NCBI GenBank assembly: GCA_019973155.2
Contig: BPQB01000015.1
Coordinates: 310,001-374,000 of the forward strand
DNA length: 64,000 nucleotides
Direction: 5' to 3'
Origin: Phanerochaete sordida
Lineage: Eukaryota; Basidiomycota; Agaricomycetes; Polyporales; Phanerochaetaceae
Under the pieces are notes generated by a model. The model ran no database searches and was not told the DNA's origin. It saw nothing but the letters and a program-made list of their open reading frames with translations. Below, piece after piece: positions 1 through 11,308 of the stretch. Both the position numbers and the translations under genes were made by a program. Position 1 is the first letter of the stretch. Each line of letters begins with the position of its first letter.

Positions 1-155
1 AGAACCTGCCGACGGGCACCCATTGAGCGGAGAAAACCCCGAATGTCAAGTGTCGCTAACCGTGTTTGGCGAGGCCACTGCATACGCCGTGGCTAGCTGC
101 AAAGAAGTGGGCATTATACGCAAGCAGTAACAATAACATGCTCGTTCCAGCACTA
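1..155 (+). pseudogene. Sey1 C-terminal remnant (preceding tandem copy)
   Basis: The first 100 bases resemble the last exon of the two Sey1 copies further right (compare about 9570-9650): the same gtggagaaaac..., ...tttggcgaggc... landmarks occur in order. The part that should encode the membrane hairpin is missing. The sequence then joins directly to the post-stop flank (tagcggcggagggtcgtgc, as at 30145 on). This is the deleted tail of a third Sey1 copy; anything upstream lies outside the window. Confidence 0.6.
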
Positions 156-568
156 GCGGCGGAGGGTCGTGCTTTGTGATACGCAGACGAGGAGAAGGGC
201 AGAGTGTTACTGTGATAACTGCGAGTACGAGGGCCGCCGGTCGCAACTGTGGCCTGATAGTAAAGGAGGAGACGCTTCAACGCTCTTGCAAGGACTGTGG
301 GCGATGGTTTCTGACTCGTTCCCTTCCGACGCTCTCGGCGTCAGAGTTCGTGCGCTGAGGCGCAGTTGAGCGTCGGACATCGCAGGAGCAATTCCTGGGC
401 CCTGAACTGTCCATCGATCTTCGATGTCAGCAGGGAGAACGTGCCTGCGCTTGCGGACATTCTAGAATTGCCGGGTTCGAGGATATGTGGGCGACAGTCG
501 TATTAGTACAGCTCATTCGCAGCCCGTCCTGACCCACAGTCCACCCTCAAGTACTCCCAGCCTCGACG
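156..568 (+). promoter_or_regulatory. Upstream flank of Smr gene A
   Basis: No gene. This stretch aligns by eye with 30147-30591 in front of Smr copy C and, more loosely, with about 11040-11308 in front of copy B. At 501-506 the sequence is TATTAG where copy C has TATAAG (30506), so the TATA box of copy A appears mutated. It is part of the tandem repeat unit. Confidence 0.5.
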
Positions 569-1842
569 ATGGGTATCTTCGAGGCCGTGTTCCGCGGCCT
601 GACGCATGTCATATGCTGTCTACGTCCAGACGACTCGTCACCGAATGTGTATCCCCCACCGTTACCAAACGAGCCTGCACAGCAGCAGCAGCCGTTGCCT
701 TCGCGGCGTACTAGCTTTCTTCAGCAGCAGCCATTGCCTCCGTGGCACGACCGCCCTCTTCCGCCGCTGCCACTGCCTCCGCGACCCCCCAACACTCTTC
801 AGCCGCGCCCCACTGCCCCGTTGGTGCTGTATCCTCCGCGCGGGAACGAGGATAACCCCATTGCCCCGTTTGCGCTTCATCCACCGTATGGATATGAGGG
901 CCAACCCGCTGCCCCGTCACTGCCGACATATCCCCCGTACCGGCACGAGGGCCGCTCCACTGCATCGTCAGCGTTGCAGCCCTCGCGCGGGTACGAGGAA
1001 CGCCCCGGACACCGTCCTCAGCAGAGTACCGAGCATCGTTCCCAGCAACGTCCGGAGCAACTCCCAGAGCACCGTCCCGAGCACCCTCCAGAGCAACGTC
1101 TCGAGCAACGTCCAAACCACGCGCGCCACGCACACACCACGAGTCGCGGACGGATTGTACGTACCACGTGCCCGCCTGTACGCGCACCTGACCGCAGCGC
1201 GTCACAGGACCTGAACCAAGTCAACCAGGCGAACCCGCATTACGCAGGGCTGCGCGAACGCGCGAGCGCAGCGCACGATGCGCGGGCCAAGGCCATGCAG
1301 GCGAGCCGCGAGGCGCACCAGGGCGGCAACAGCGCGCTGGGCAAGGCGCTCCTGGACAAGGCCAGGGGGCACAAGACCGAGATGCAGCGGTTGAACAAGG
1401 AAGCAGCGGAGTGGATATTCGCCAGTGCGTTTGTACGGCGCTGGCTGGTGGTGGGCGTGTGCTAATGCACGTGGGCAGTGAACAATGCAAACCTAAAGCC
1501 TGGCGAGATGGACGTGCACGGACTCTTCGTCCAGGAGGCGATCGTGTACGCGAAGCGTGCCGTTGAGGAGGCAAAGGCTCGCGGGGACTCTGAGTTGCGC
1601 ATCATTGTCGGTGAGTCTCCGTGCTTCAAGAAGCTATGGCAGCCCTTATGACCTATTGTCCAGGAAAGGGTCTGCACTCCGAGGGAGGTACAGCAAAGAT
1701 CAAACCCGCTATCCAGGCACTCATGCAGAAGCAGCAGCTCGCCGCAAAGCCTGATCCGCAGAATTCTGGCGTAATTATCGTCAACTTTGTTGACCGTGAC
1801 AGAGGCACGGGCAATGTGTTACGCCCCGTCAATCAAGCTTGA
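569..1842 (+). CDS. DUF1771-Smr domain protein, copy A
   Basis: Three exons, 569-1424, 1479-1610 and 1664-1842, join in frame to 388 residues. Order of parts: hydrophobic N-terminus with a Cys-Cys pair (residues 16-17) after MGIFEA; Pro/Gln-rich region (about 20-145); His/Pro/Gln/Arg/Glu-rich repeats (about 150-190); DUF1771 helical domain (about 222-285, ending EAAEWIF); Smr domain (about 292-388) with MDVHG (the LDxH motif) and IVGKGLHS (the GxG loop). Smr domains of this eukaryotic type act as RNA endonucleases or RNA-binding modules, for example in mRNA quality control; activity here is inferred. The large exon of 285 codons is low-complexity. Introns are 54 and 53 bp with normal borders. 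No break was seen, so the gene could be functional, although its TATA box is altered. Confidence 0.85.
679..694 (+). repeat. CAG/Gln run in Smr A
   Basis: A short CAG tract (cagcagcagcag) encodes four consecutive glutamines in the Pro/Gln-rich linker of Smr A. It is an unstable-type microsatellite within coding sequence. Confidence 0.7.
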
Positions 1843-2535
1843 GCACGGTCCCTGACACGACGATTTATGTCAGTTGTTACCTTATGCTTGTTTTGCGGTG
1901 CTCGAGGATACTGACATGACCATGTTTGTAGGACCTCGACTGAATTCTACTGGGATGTGCATATATAACTCATAATACGCTTTCTCAAGCAAAGGTCCGC
2001 GGCTCGTGGCGTGCAAATATACACCTGGAGAGACGCCACGAGCGCAAGGTATGATGAGCCAGCCGAGCTCAATTCTGCGTGACGGCGAACATGAGGGCGA
2101 TGCTGTGGCCGCTATCGTATCGCGTGCGCAGCCGCCGCGAATGATAAGCCGAATAGATACGACATTGTGCGTCCAATACGTTTATTCTCGCCCGCGCATT
2201 CCAGGATGCATGACGCACAACAACGGAGAACGGCCTGATAAGAGGATATCTTCATGTTGACTCAGCCGAGCATGCGGCGCAGCAGCGAGTACCAGACCAT
2301 GTCGCTTCAGCCAGCGCCGCCAGGACGTCCATCTCTGCTGGTCTGCACAGTATCGCCGCTCGGCATGCAGGCAGTAAAGTATGACATCGAAATGATATGA
2401 TAGTATTGGCATCGCCTCGAGCTTTGAGTCGGCTATAAAATAGAGGCGTACATACGTAGGTCAGGCTAGTCAACGCTCCAAGCGCAGATCCAGACAAGTC
2501 ATTCTGTATCCTGCATGCGGCTCCGAGTTTCGGCT
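1843..2535. other. Convergent intergenic region of block 1
   Basis: No gene. About 1843-1960 is nearly identical to 31505-31620 behind Smr C, the differences I see being transitions. From about 2010 the sequence still follows the flank behind Smr B (12790 on) and Smr C (31690 on), then diverges. A TATAAAATA string at 2432-2440 has no gene downstream on that strand. The Smr A and Smr/zinc-finger A genes converge on this spacer. Confidence 0.5.
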
Positions 2536-3346
2536 TCAGATTCCCAGCCTTCGCATGTTGCGCATGGGCCTATCTCTGCAAGCGCAGGGCGTGAGCGCAG
2601 ACACGGGCACAGGGACGGACGAAGTACGCACCTTGCCTCGGGCACGCAAGTACGGGTGCACGTCCGCAAGATGCATGTCGAGCGCATCTCCATCCACGAA
2701 ATGCCGGGTGCAGGCATCGCAGTAGTGGTGCGCGGCGTGGTCGCGGTAGTGCGCGGTGCGGGCCTGCCACGAGGCGAACTCCCGGTCGCAGTGTGTGCAA
2801 TAGCAGTGCATCGGGGAGTCCGTCTTGTGGCTGGCCAGCGCGCCCGCCGTCACGAACGTCTTGTTGCACGTCTGGCAGTAGAACGGCGTGGTGAGGCGCT
2901 GGGGTGAGGGCCGTGCAGGGGCGGACCCTGCAAGGAATGGCTTGTGAGTAACGGTGAGTAAGACACGAGGTTGCCAGTACCCTTTCTGCCACCGCGGAGT
3001 CGGACAATGAGTAGGCCGGGATTGTATGGATCGAGCTCAGTGGCGAGCCGGTACTGCTGCATGAGGTCCTCGATGGCAGGCTTGATCTTAGCGACGCCGC
3101 CTCTGGAGTGCAGCCCTCTGCCTGAGCAAATGATCAGAGGGCATGCCATGTTGCTGTATATCGTTGAGCCTTACCGACAATGAAGTGCAGCTCAGAATCC
3201 CCGCGGATCCTTGCCTCCTGGATGGCATCGTCCGCGCGCGCTATAGCTTCCTGTACGGAGAGCCCGTGCAAATCGATTTCTCCAAGCTCGTTGTCGAAGT
3301 TGCTGTCATACGACAGGCCGTAGATGAGTGAATCGAGGAATCCCAT
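2536..3346 (-). CDS. Smr/C2H2 zinc-finger fusion, truncated copy A
   Basis: Read on the minus strand as exons 3346-3175, 3121-2981 and 2927-2536, which join in frame to 234 residues. Residues 1-100 are a minimal Smr domain (EIDLHGLSVQ, then VGRGLHS). The 53-bp last intron leads into C2H2 fingers of the kind CxxC..F..A..SH: about three fingers are left. The protein then runs through a divergent stretch into the same RRLGI-like end as copy B, so an internal deletion removed the distal fingers. The ATG that would start a stand-alone finger protein in copy B is ACG here, so the finger part is only reachable through the Smr exons. It may be an expressed short form or an early pseudogene. Confidence 0.6.
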
Positions 3347-3440
3347 CCTCAAAACTTGGAAGTACTGGAGGACGGCGTGAGGGTGATGACAAGATGTGAG
3401 TAAACGGTACTTGGGCAGAGCGGAACAAACTTCCCGTGTG

Positions 3441-3447
3441 TTATATG
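3441..3447 (-). promoter_or_regulatory. TATA-like box of Smr/zinc-finger A
   Basis: CATATAA on the minus strand about 95 bases before the ATG at 3346, at the same place as TATATAA in copy B. The first base differs from the copy B box. Confidence 0.45.
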
Positions 3448-3449
3448 TT

Positions 3450-5075
3450 CCTCGAGAGCACAGCCATGCTCGATGGCGAGGCCTCCTCGAGGCTCGCATC
3501 GTGGCCAATGTGCCCTCTCAAACTCAGCTCGCTCCGATATCCGAGTCTAAATCAGCTCTTTATCCTATATCAGCCTTCAGGCAAACGAGGGCTGGCACGG
3601 GCTGTGATTGAGCTCCGGCGAGTCCTCTCACGGGCCTCGCTATCTGTGATTGACATGAGAGTGCTGCAGCTGCGAGGCTGCGAAGAGAAGTCTGAAGAGT
3701 GGCGAGCGCACTACACACGGGCAAATTACGTGTATGGCGGCTCCAAGGGAGCATGTGGCTTGACACGCTGCAACTGCGCTTGCATGCAGCGTGTTATTGT
3801 TGCTGTGGGATCGCCGAGGTGCTCAGTATGCTATGCGGTCTGTACACAACGAATTGTGATAGCTCGCGCGTTGTCCTCCCCAAGATAAATGCATCTGGCA
3901 GCGTCTCGAAGGCACTTTGATGACAGGGACCCCGTTTAGGTTGCTCAATGCTCGGTCGCTCGTCGCTTACGAGCGTGTGAGCTGAACTCTATGCCACAGG
4001 GAAGAAAAGGTGCTGTCAAGATGGCGTGGCATGCGGGGCCGCAGCGGAACGGCATTTCGAGGACGTCGTGTGGGACGAACGTGCCGTCGACGACCGTGCA
4101 CATGCCGGTCGACGCGTCGAACGCCGGCATCGTCGCAGTCTGTGCTGCAGCCTGCAACAATCGCACGCCCGACGCGGGCGCACGAGGGCTCGGGTCGCCT
4201 CCAGGTCGAGAGCCCCAGTTGGGGTGTCCTGCTGCAGGTCGATGAGGGTGGTACGGAGCCGAGACGGGGTCTGAGTGGAAGTGGACCGCGAGGCGCGTGA
4301 GCGATGGAAAGCGTCATGCCGAGCCGTGCCGGACGCCACCACGGCTACACTGTCGTCCATTTCAGGAAGCGGCAGATGGCAGCATGGTCACGTGCCGAGC
4401 GGCGGCTTGAGGTTGCGCGCTTCAGCTTCTCGAGCGAGCTTCCGTGTCACATTCTGCGTCGACCCATCCGCCTGAAGGTACTCTCTCCGACCGCCACGCT
4501 CCAGCCTCCTTACCGCAGTCGTGACAAGCTTCGCACGTCAAGTTGTGCGGGATCGTGGTCTGGTGCGTTCTCTATCCATCTGGACTGCTTTTCACTCACG
4601 TTGTAGTACTTACAGAACCTTTCCGACGACGAATTCTAGAACTCTCAGCGCTCAGCATCTGCAAACACTACGAGAGCCGTTCCACACACGACGAGGAAGA
4701 GATGCGATGCCTTCTGATCCACGAGTGCGTGTCGCCAATGTTCGCGCCGACGCGTGTTGCTGTTGCTATCCTCGCTCATTGTCCGCGCCTACACAGCTTG
4801 CTCATTCCCCGGACACTGCACCTGTTTGTCTTCAAATCTCCACATGCTCACTCGGCGCGAGGGTGTCAAGACACAGCAGCTCTCGAATGCCTGTTCTCCC
4901 GTTCTACACCTCGATCTCGTACCCGAAGTAGTGCCCTTCACTCAACCTTCCAGATCACCGCCAAGCTGCCAGTCGACTGTGTTCGAACACGAGGCTTTCC
5001 AAGAGATCTCCGTCGCCGTTCTTAAGGACTCTGGAGCTCGACGATCTGCGCAACTCGATTCTTCTTGAGACTGCG
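3450..5075. other. Block 1 remnant region, no intact gene
   Basis: This stretch is homologous in patches to 19780-22860 of block 2. Two shared pieces are visible. On the minus strand at about 4020-4360, a reading with AFDASTGMCTVVDGTFVPHD parallels AFNASSVFAVVVGKLVAHN near 21150-21240. On the plus strand at about 4925-5066, a reading ending in FEHEAFQEISVAV matches FEHETLQEIPVAV near 22775-22830. Both look like former exons, but I do not recognise the families. Stops and frame changes surround them. Confidence 0.45.
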
Positions 5076-5079
5076 GGGT

Positions 5080-5730
5080 AGGGATGCCGTGCACTGTGCA
5101 GGCAGGGCAGGGCAGGTATGCCACGTCAGTCGTGTCTCAGCGTGCTGGCACTGATATCGGCGTTTGTAGTGTACTGGAATCGCATCGCTACACTGCGACG
5201 TCGCGACCGCTGGGGCGCGGGACAGAGCACGCCCTCGCCGTCCAGGTGCGTCTGCTTTAATCTGCTCAGCCTCCCACGCTGACAGCGCGTAGACTCTGAT
5301 CCGTCGTATTGCGATAGTCTCCAAAAGACGTCGGGACGCTCACAAACGTGCACTCCATCCCTGTTGTGATCTCCATCCACTCGCCGTCCATCGCCATCTC
5401 CATCCCAGGACTGCACATCACGCCTCCACTTCTTCACGTGCTATCAGTCGTTCCGATATCAGCGCACCGACGCATGGGCAGACAGCGTCCACAATCCCAA
5501 AGGGCGTCCCGCAGCGCTGGCTCTCGGAGAACCTTTGCGACACCACTTCTCCTTTGACGCGCACGCGCCGAGCGTCGCAGTCACGATTTAGACCGACTTC
5601 CGCAGGATCTTCGGACGCGGAGCCGGGCATGCGCTCACGCGGTATGACGCCGTGGGACCAGTGGCACTTCGGCGGGAACGAGAGCGTGTTCTTCAGCTCG
5701 GGGACGAACTTCATCCCGTACTTCATCATG
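5080..5730 (+). pseudogene. Family X fragment, copy i
   Basis: A degenerate piece of the unnamed multicopy family X. It carries the block GMTPWDQWHFGGNESVF then SSGTNFIPY (5640-5730), which recurs as FFISGTNIIPY in copy ii (about 14610-14645) and as a decayed ANIVPY in copy v (about 61020). Frames change and stops occur. It runs straight into the helicase remnant, so the junction is a rearrangement. Function unknown. Confidence 0.5.
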
Positions 5731-5734
5731 CCAT

Positions 5735-6790
5735 TCATCCCCCAGCTCCACGCTTTCCAAGTGATTGTTTCGCCGTGCATTTCGGCATCGTTTGCGCACA
5801 ACGTCGGTACCCACATCTTCGTCGACGATCTGGAGCAGCTGCGACCTGTCATTCAATTGTCCGTCGCGTGCGCGCTCGGCCTCGAAAGGAGCTACCTCGA
5901 ACGCGTAACCGAGCTCGACAGCGACGGACGTCGACGTCGGGAGGGCTGCACGTACGTCCCTTTCAGTCATTGTTGCAACGCACTCCGCTGATGTCTGGTC
6001 TGTTGTAGCGTCGTGCAGCCGGCGCAGAACCTACGCTCGCACCCAGCAATCTTCACGTTCCCCAGCGAGTTGTTCTATGAGGATACGTCCTAGCCGTGCA
6101 GTAACCGAATGTCGACTCTCCGATCCTCCCCAATCCTCGGCTCTCGGTGACTTCAATACCTTGGCTGTGCCGGACGGGCAGGACGCTTCATCTTCATTGT
6201 ACTTTACCTCTTTGCAGGTACTGCAGCTTAAGAACGATGTAGAGCATCTGCACTCTAATCATCAATTCCAGGTCAGTGGGCTAGTACTCGTTTCGTGACT
6301 TCCCGTGTGCTAACACGACGACTCGTAGGAGATCAAGCCGTCACCATCATCCATCCAGACCGCGACAAGTTATCAAGAATAGAGCTGGTCCGCGAAGCAT
6401 CGCAGATGACATCAAAGTCAGACGTGTGGCGGAGCTACAAGAGTGCGCCACTCAGTGCTATACTTGTGTCCGATGTCCTGACACCGCTGTAGGAGCACGG
6501 CGTCGGAATCCTGCCTACCGTGCGTACTAGCAGTGAGCTGACCGACTACGACCTCACGCATACCCTCAGATCCTGGTCAATTTGCTTTGGATGAATGGTA
6601 CGCCTGTAGCACTTCTTCTCGTGGGCAAAGCCTGATGCGCTGCTGTGGTGGCAGTTCCTCAGGTTCGGGCCCTTGTCGTCGTCATCGGGGACCCAGACGT
6701 CCTCTCACTCGGCCCTCTCTGGAGCAAATCTATGAACTACGTATTGAACGAGAGCGGACAGCGCGGCGGGGCGTCCGCCTAAGATAGGGA
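5735..6790 (+). pseudogene. Mov10/SDE3-like RNA helicase remnant, block 1
   Basis: C-terminal half of an SF1 (Upf1-like) RNA helicase. Seen in order: FQVIVSPCISASFAHN, then a decayed Walker B segment HIFVDDLEQL (DEAGQA in copy B), ALGLERSYLERV, the motif IV region NLRSHPAIFTFPSELFYED (about 6020-6085), a short ST.RTSSELTDYD-like stretch (motif V region, 6500-6560) and GDPDVLSLGPLW-like motif VI surroundings (about 6690-6730) in another frame. There are several stops and frameshifts, and no P-loop exon. Such helicases act in RNA silencing or transposon restriction in eukaryotes. It lies directly upstream of Sey1, as in block 2. Confidence 0.75.
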
Positions 6791-7118
6791 AAGTCAGACA
6801 TGTTGCCCTCACAGTATTCGTCCTTGCCATCTATCCTTTTTCTACATATAAATTCTGTCGTAATGTCTGTTTGTCCAATGATACATGCAGTGAATCCGTG
6901 GTCCACTATATCCCGCATTTTAACGTCATGCCACCTCCAAGCACAAAATGGGATTTTATAGCAAGAAACAAGTAAGCGCTTCCGGCCACGCATTCGAACC
7001 GACGGCGTGGGTGCTAGGAACGTGCTCCGCCTGCTTCACTCATCTTCCCCATTGCTACTTTTGTCTGACGAGAACACTCTACTTCCTTGCTGCTCGGAAT
7101 ACCACTTGTCTGCTTGGA
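6791..7118 (+). promoter_or_regulatory. Spacer upstream of Sey1 A
   Basis: No gene seen. It is homologous to 26855-27224 in block 2; the shared landmark is cattcgaaccg.cggcgtgg (6985 and 27063). It presumably holds the Sey1 promoter, but I see no clear TATA box. Confidence 0.4.
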
Positions 7119-10021
7119 ATGGCAGGAATTCGTATCCTTATCGAGGCCGACAGCGGCGTGCGGCGGCTGGCGCACATAATATGGGCAGAGCCCCACGAAC
7201 CCACCATCCTGTACGACCGTTCAGTACAGAATGCAATGGACGACGCTTCAAGATTTGAAATTGTCCAGGTTATCAACGAGGAGAAGCAATTTATGTCAGG
7301 CTAGGTCTCACCTCGCTGCTGCATTTGAGACATGCTGAATGCGTCCATGATACAGCCCAGAGCTCTCCAAGCAGATTGAACGCTGGGGTCTTTACGACGC
7401 GGGTCACGACTACAACATCGTCGCCGTCGTCGGCTCCCAGTCTACAGGGAAATGTGTGTAGATTCTGCAAAGCGTGAACGACCGCTCTAACGTCCACGTT
7501 AGCTACTCTTCTTAACCGGCTTTTTGGTACCGACTTTGAGGTGATGGATGAGGCACGGCGGCAGCAGACTACCAAAGATGAGTAGTGCATGCATGCTTGA
7601 AGTACTACGAGGCCTAACTTCCCCCTAGGCATATGGATGTGCCGCGGCAGGGGCACGAATGTTATGGTCATGGATGTGGAGGGCACGGATGGGCGTGAAC
7701 GCGGTGAAGACCAGGTACGTGCTTTGATAGCTATGGTGCCTTCTTACATATCGTTCACTCTGTCCCGCTATCTATACCAGGAGTTTGAGCGAAAATCCAC
7801 GATGTTCTCGCTAGCAGTCTCCGAAGTGTTGATCCTGAACCTATGGGAGAACCAGGTCGGCCTATACCAAGCCGCGAACATGGCCTTACTCAAGACCGTT
7901 TTCGAAGTCAGCCTGAGTCTGTTCGGTAATAGGGCTGCCGACAGGTACGCTCCCGGCTGCTGAGAGCTCGCAGAATCTTCACGCGGTTCGTAGTCGGAAT
8001 CAGCGCACCTTACTCCTCTTCGTCGTTCGAGATCACATTGGCACGACACCCTTGGCCAATCTGCAAGCAACGCTGTCCGCGGACATGCAGAACATCTGGG
8101 ACTCCTTGTCAAAGCCGCCGGAGCTCCAGGGCCGCCGGCTGTCAGACTATTTCGACTTGTCCTTCGCCACGCTCTCACACAAGATATTCGCCGCTTACAA
8201 GTTTGAATCGGACATTCATGAGCTCCGCAAACGATTCGTCGACAAAAGCAGAGATGACTATGTCTTCCGGACAGCGTACCACAAGCGCATCCCTGCAGAC
8301 GGCATCGCCTTCCATATGGAGAGTATCTGGGTATGGTCAGCGTTCGCACGTCGATTTCGAAATTATACTCATCTTCCCAGGCACAGGTCCAGATGAACAA
8401 GGATCTTGACCTTCCCACCCAGCAGCAACTTTTGGCCCAGTTTCGCTGTGACGAAATTTCATCCTTCGTGCTATCCGAGTTTAACGAGCAAGCAAAGTCG
8501 CAGAAGAGGCCTGTGGAGGAAGGCAGCGTAGTAGAAGGTCTGGGTGCTATGATGCGGAGCTGGCGGCTGTCCGCGTTAGGTACGTCTTCTCGCTTGACTC
8601 GTCTGGGCATAGGGTAACATTTGCACGCAGAGAGCTACGCCCGCGACGCATCGCGCTACCATCCGGGCGTGTACGAGCGCAAGCGCGTGGATCTGGTCGG
8701 CGTTCTTGACTTCACACTTTCGCCACTCTTCGTCGGCCAGCTCACGAACCTGCGTAAGACATGCCTCACGCAGTTCGAGACGGAGATGAATGAGCGTACG
8801 CGCGGCGAAGACTACGACTTTGCCGAAATTGCTGTGGCAGCGCGCGAGCACTGTGAAGCGGTGTTCTGTGCAGGTGCGCGCGAGGCCGTCCCGGACGACG
8901 GCGAGAAGGATACACAGTGGAGCTTCGACAGGGAGCTCACGCTCCTCCGTGAAGCGATGAGCAGCGTCGCGGACCTGTGCAGGCACAAGGAGACCATGAA
9001 GATGGTCGATGCAATCGAGGTGGGCCTTCCCAACCTAACCTTACTTGTTGTGATGACTTAGCTACTCTTGTCCAGAGAAACTTCAAGAAGAAAATATTGC
9101 AGCCGGTAGAAGCTCATCTCAGAAACCCGATGCCGAACATGTGGGACAAGATCCTGCTCGCATTCCGCACAATCCTCGGCGGGGCAGAGTCTGCATACCT
9201 GGCTAAGGCGAAAGGTGCGCCTCACATGATGATAACTACCTGACAAAACTCACACGGGCCATACAGACCTCGACTGCACTGAAACTGAGATAGCTGCTGC
9301 CATTTCCACGCTTCGGAGGAACGCATGGCTGGTCCTCCGCGCCAAGATCGACGAGCAGACCGCGGAACAGTATCTGCTTCTCAAGCTACGCATTTACTTC
9401 GAAGAGCGCTTTCGATACGATAAAAGAGGCGTCCCGCGGGTGTGGACACCGAATGATGACATCGAAGGGGCATTCCAGAGGGCGCGTGACGCGACCCTTG
9501 GGCTTGTCCAGCTCTACTCGAAGATTTCCTCTGCCGACGAGTCGCTAGCATGGGCCCTCCCGGCGGAACCAGGCGACGAGCGAGCATCAAGTGGAGAAAA
9601 CCTCGACTGTGACGCTTCGCTGACTGTATTTGGCGAGGCTAAGGCGTTGGACCTCGCCGCGGCCTTTCGGAAGGACGCGGAGGCGTTCTACGTCGAGGCT
9701 AAGCGGAGCACAGTCGCAAGCGACAGGCGGGTGCCGCGCTGGATGTACGGCCTGCTCGCCATCCTGGGCTGGAACGAGGCCATCTTCCTCCTTTGCCATC
9801 CGCTCGTCCTTAATTTCATCCTTATCATTGCAGTGATACGCTACGGAACGATTTCGCTCGGCCATGAAGACCCCGTGCTACAGGCCGGCCGCACGACGGT
9901 GCGCGTGGTGGCGGCGTGCCTCCGCGAGCGCGTCGCGCAGCCGGTCGCGGAACGTGTCATGGAGGCGCGCAGGCAGACACGTACCGTCGGCGAAGAAGAT
10001 CGCGGCGTGCGCCGTGGTTAG
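7119..10021 (+). pseudogene. SEY1: Sey1 (atlastin-type ER fusion GTPase), copy A, splice-donor mutant
   Basis: Ten exons: 7119-7294, 7356-7453, 7503-7577, 7629-7714, 7781-7944, 7994-8330, 8381-8579, 8631-9019, 9076-9214, 9267-10021. They would encode 805 residues, the normal Sey1 length. Sey1 is a dynamin-family GTPase that fuses ER tubules. Visible: P-loop GSQSTGKS split by intron 2, the RQTTKG switch, DVEGTDGRE (G3), RDHIG (G4), a long helical bundle, and the C-terminal membrane hairpin (about residues 710-755, from VPRWMYGLLAILGW). Everything stays open except intron 3, whose donor reads AT instead of GT (7578-7579). Retaining that intron gives Thr-Lys-Asp-Glu then stop. So the gene is probably null, though recently so. 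If AT..AG splicing is tolerated, it would be functional. Confidence 0.85.
7578..7628 (+). other. Sey1 A intron 3 with AT instead of GT donor
   Basis: The border reads accaaag|atgagt ... ccctag|gcatatgg, whereas copy B has accaaag|gtgagc ... tatag|gcattt. A single G-to-A change destroys the donor. There is no nearby in-frame replacement: the next GT (gtagtg) would shift the frame. Confidence 0.85.
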
Positions 10022-11218
10022 CGGCGGAGGACCGCTACTTGCAACACCCAGACGAGGGTCGGAGGGTGGTTTCAGAGGAGTATTCGCGGGTACAGTTGGT
10101 AATGTAGACATCGGGTTGGGAAGGAGTCAAGGTCATATATCTGTTACCATACGTCTCCATTGACGTCCAATGCAATCCTATGCAACATATCATCTTGTAA
10201 ACTACACGGCTCAGGCCCAGAATTCCTTATCTACGGGAGCCCTTCGTCGCCGGAGGCACCGAGTGAGCATGTCCCTGGCCGGCATCCGCACAGCCTGTCC
10301 AAGGCGACGCGCTATCTGAGCGAGTACAGCCCACTTTGAATTTTGCAAGTTTATTCTCCAGACTAACGCCTTCCGCTCTTTGCGAGCTCTGCCACCGTGC
10401 GCTGCTTCTACGTCCTTCTTGCCATCGCACACTTCTATCAATACCACAATATTGCTGCTCTGCGCTCTCTCTCAGCTGAACATCTGGAAAAAGCCTTTTT
10501 GTCAGACCTGCCTGCGCCGGATCCACACCAGGGACCTGTCAGACCAGCATATACCACACATCCCGTGGTATCAGCCTGTCCGGGCCATACAGACCACTCA
10601 CCTGACACCCTGTACAGTCTGTACAGTCTATATGCACCAGTATCATGTATATAGTGTCCATGCATTTCAGCTATGTACATACCAGTCTCGAGAGTCCACC
10701 GCATTACGCAGGAATTCAGGCGTTTGGCACCCATCGGGGGGCGCCATTCTTTCGTGGTAACACCATGTTGAGGTTATCAAGCGCTATTTCCTCGAGGTAT
10801 TCAGAGGCATATCTGGCTAAGTATGGAGCTTAAGTAATTTATTTACGTCGTCTATCGCCTCCTGAAATCATTTCTTGCCACCCCTTCCATGGGCGCTCAC
10901 ATCTCGAGCCCTCCACTCACCTGCCCCACACGCCGCAGTACTCTAACACAGCCTCAAGCACACTCGATTGGACGACTTGGTCTTGTGAAGAGAAGAAGAC
11001 ACAACGCTGAACGTTGAGGCCTAGATGACTGAGCCGCCCTCATTCGATGCTCTCTGCGTCCGAACTCGTCGGCTCAGGCGTGGGCGAGCGGAGTGGTGTG
11101 CCAGAAATTGCAGACGTAATATCAGTATTGCTGTCTGGGCCCTGGACCGTCCATCGATACTCAATGTCCGCGAGGCCCGGCCGGCACCTGCCGGCGCTCC
11201 AGAGAGGCTGAAGACGAG
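10022..11218. other. Spacer between Sey1 A and Smr B
   Basis: The first 80 bases match the flank after Sey1 B (30147 on), and 11130-11200 matches the flank before Smr C. About 900 bases in between (10110-11030) have no counterpart in the block 2/3 junction and hold no gene I can support. Either they were inserted here or lost there. Confidence 0.45.
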
Positions 11219-11225
11219 TATATAG
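11219..11225 (+). promoter_or_regulatory. TATA box of Smr B
   Basis: TATATAG in gagtatatagggagc, 90 bases before the ATG at 11309. The spacing resembles that of the TATA box of copy C (about 86 bases). Confidence 0.6.
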
Positions 11226-11308
11226 GGAGCAGCCTTGTCCCATCGGTTGAGCGTATTCACAACCCGTCCTTGCCCAGATCCTATCCATACACAATCGCAG
11301 CCTCCTCG

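Noticed and set aside
711..1205. 164-codon minus-strand frame
   Set aside because: Antisense of the Pro/Gln-rich exon of Smr A; low complexity explains the lack of stops.
6980..7010. Minus-strand ggttcgaatg (also near 27063) as a possible tRNA or tRNA-derived repeat
   Set aside because: No cloverleaf fits; it is simply part of the conserved Sey1 upstream flank.
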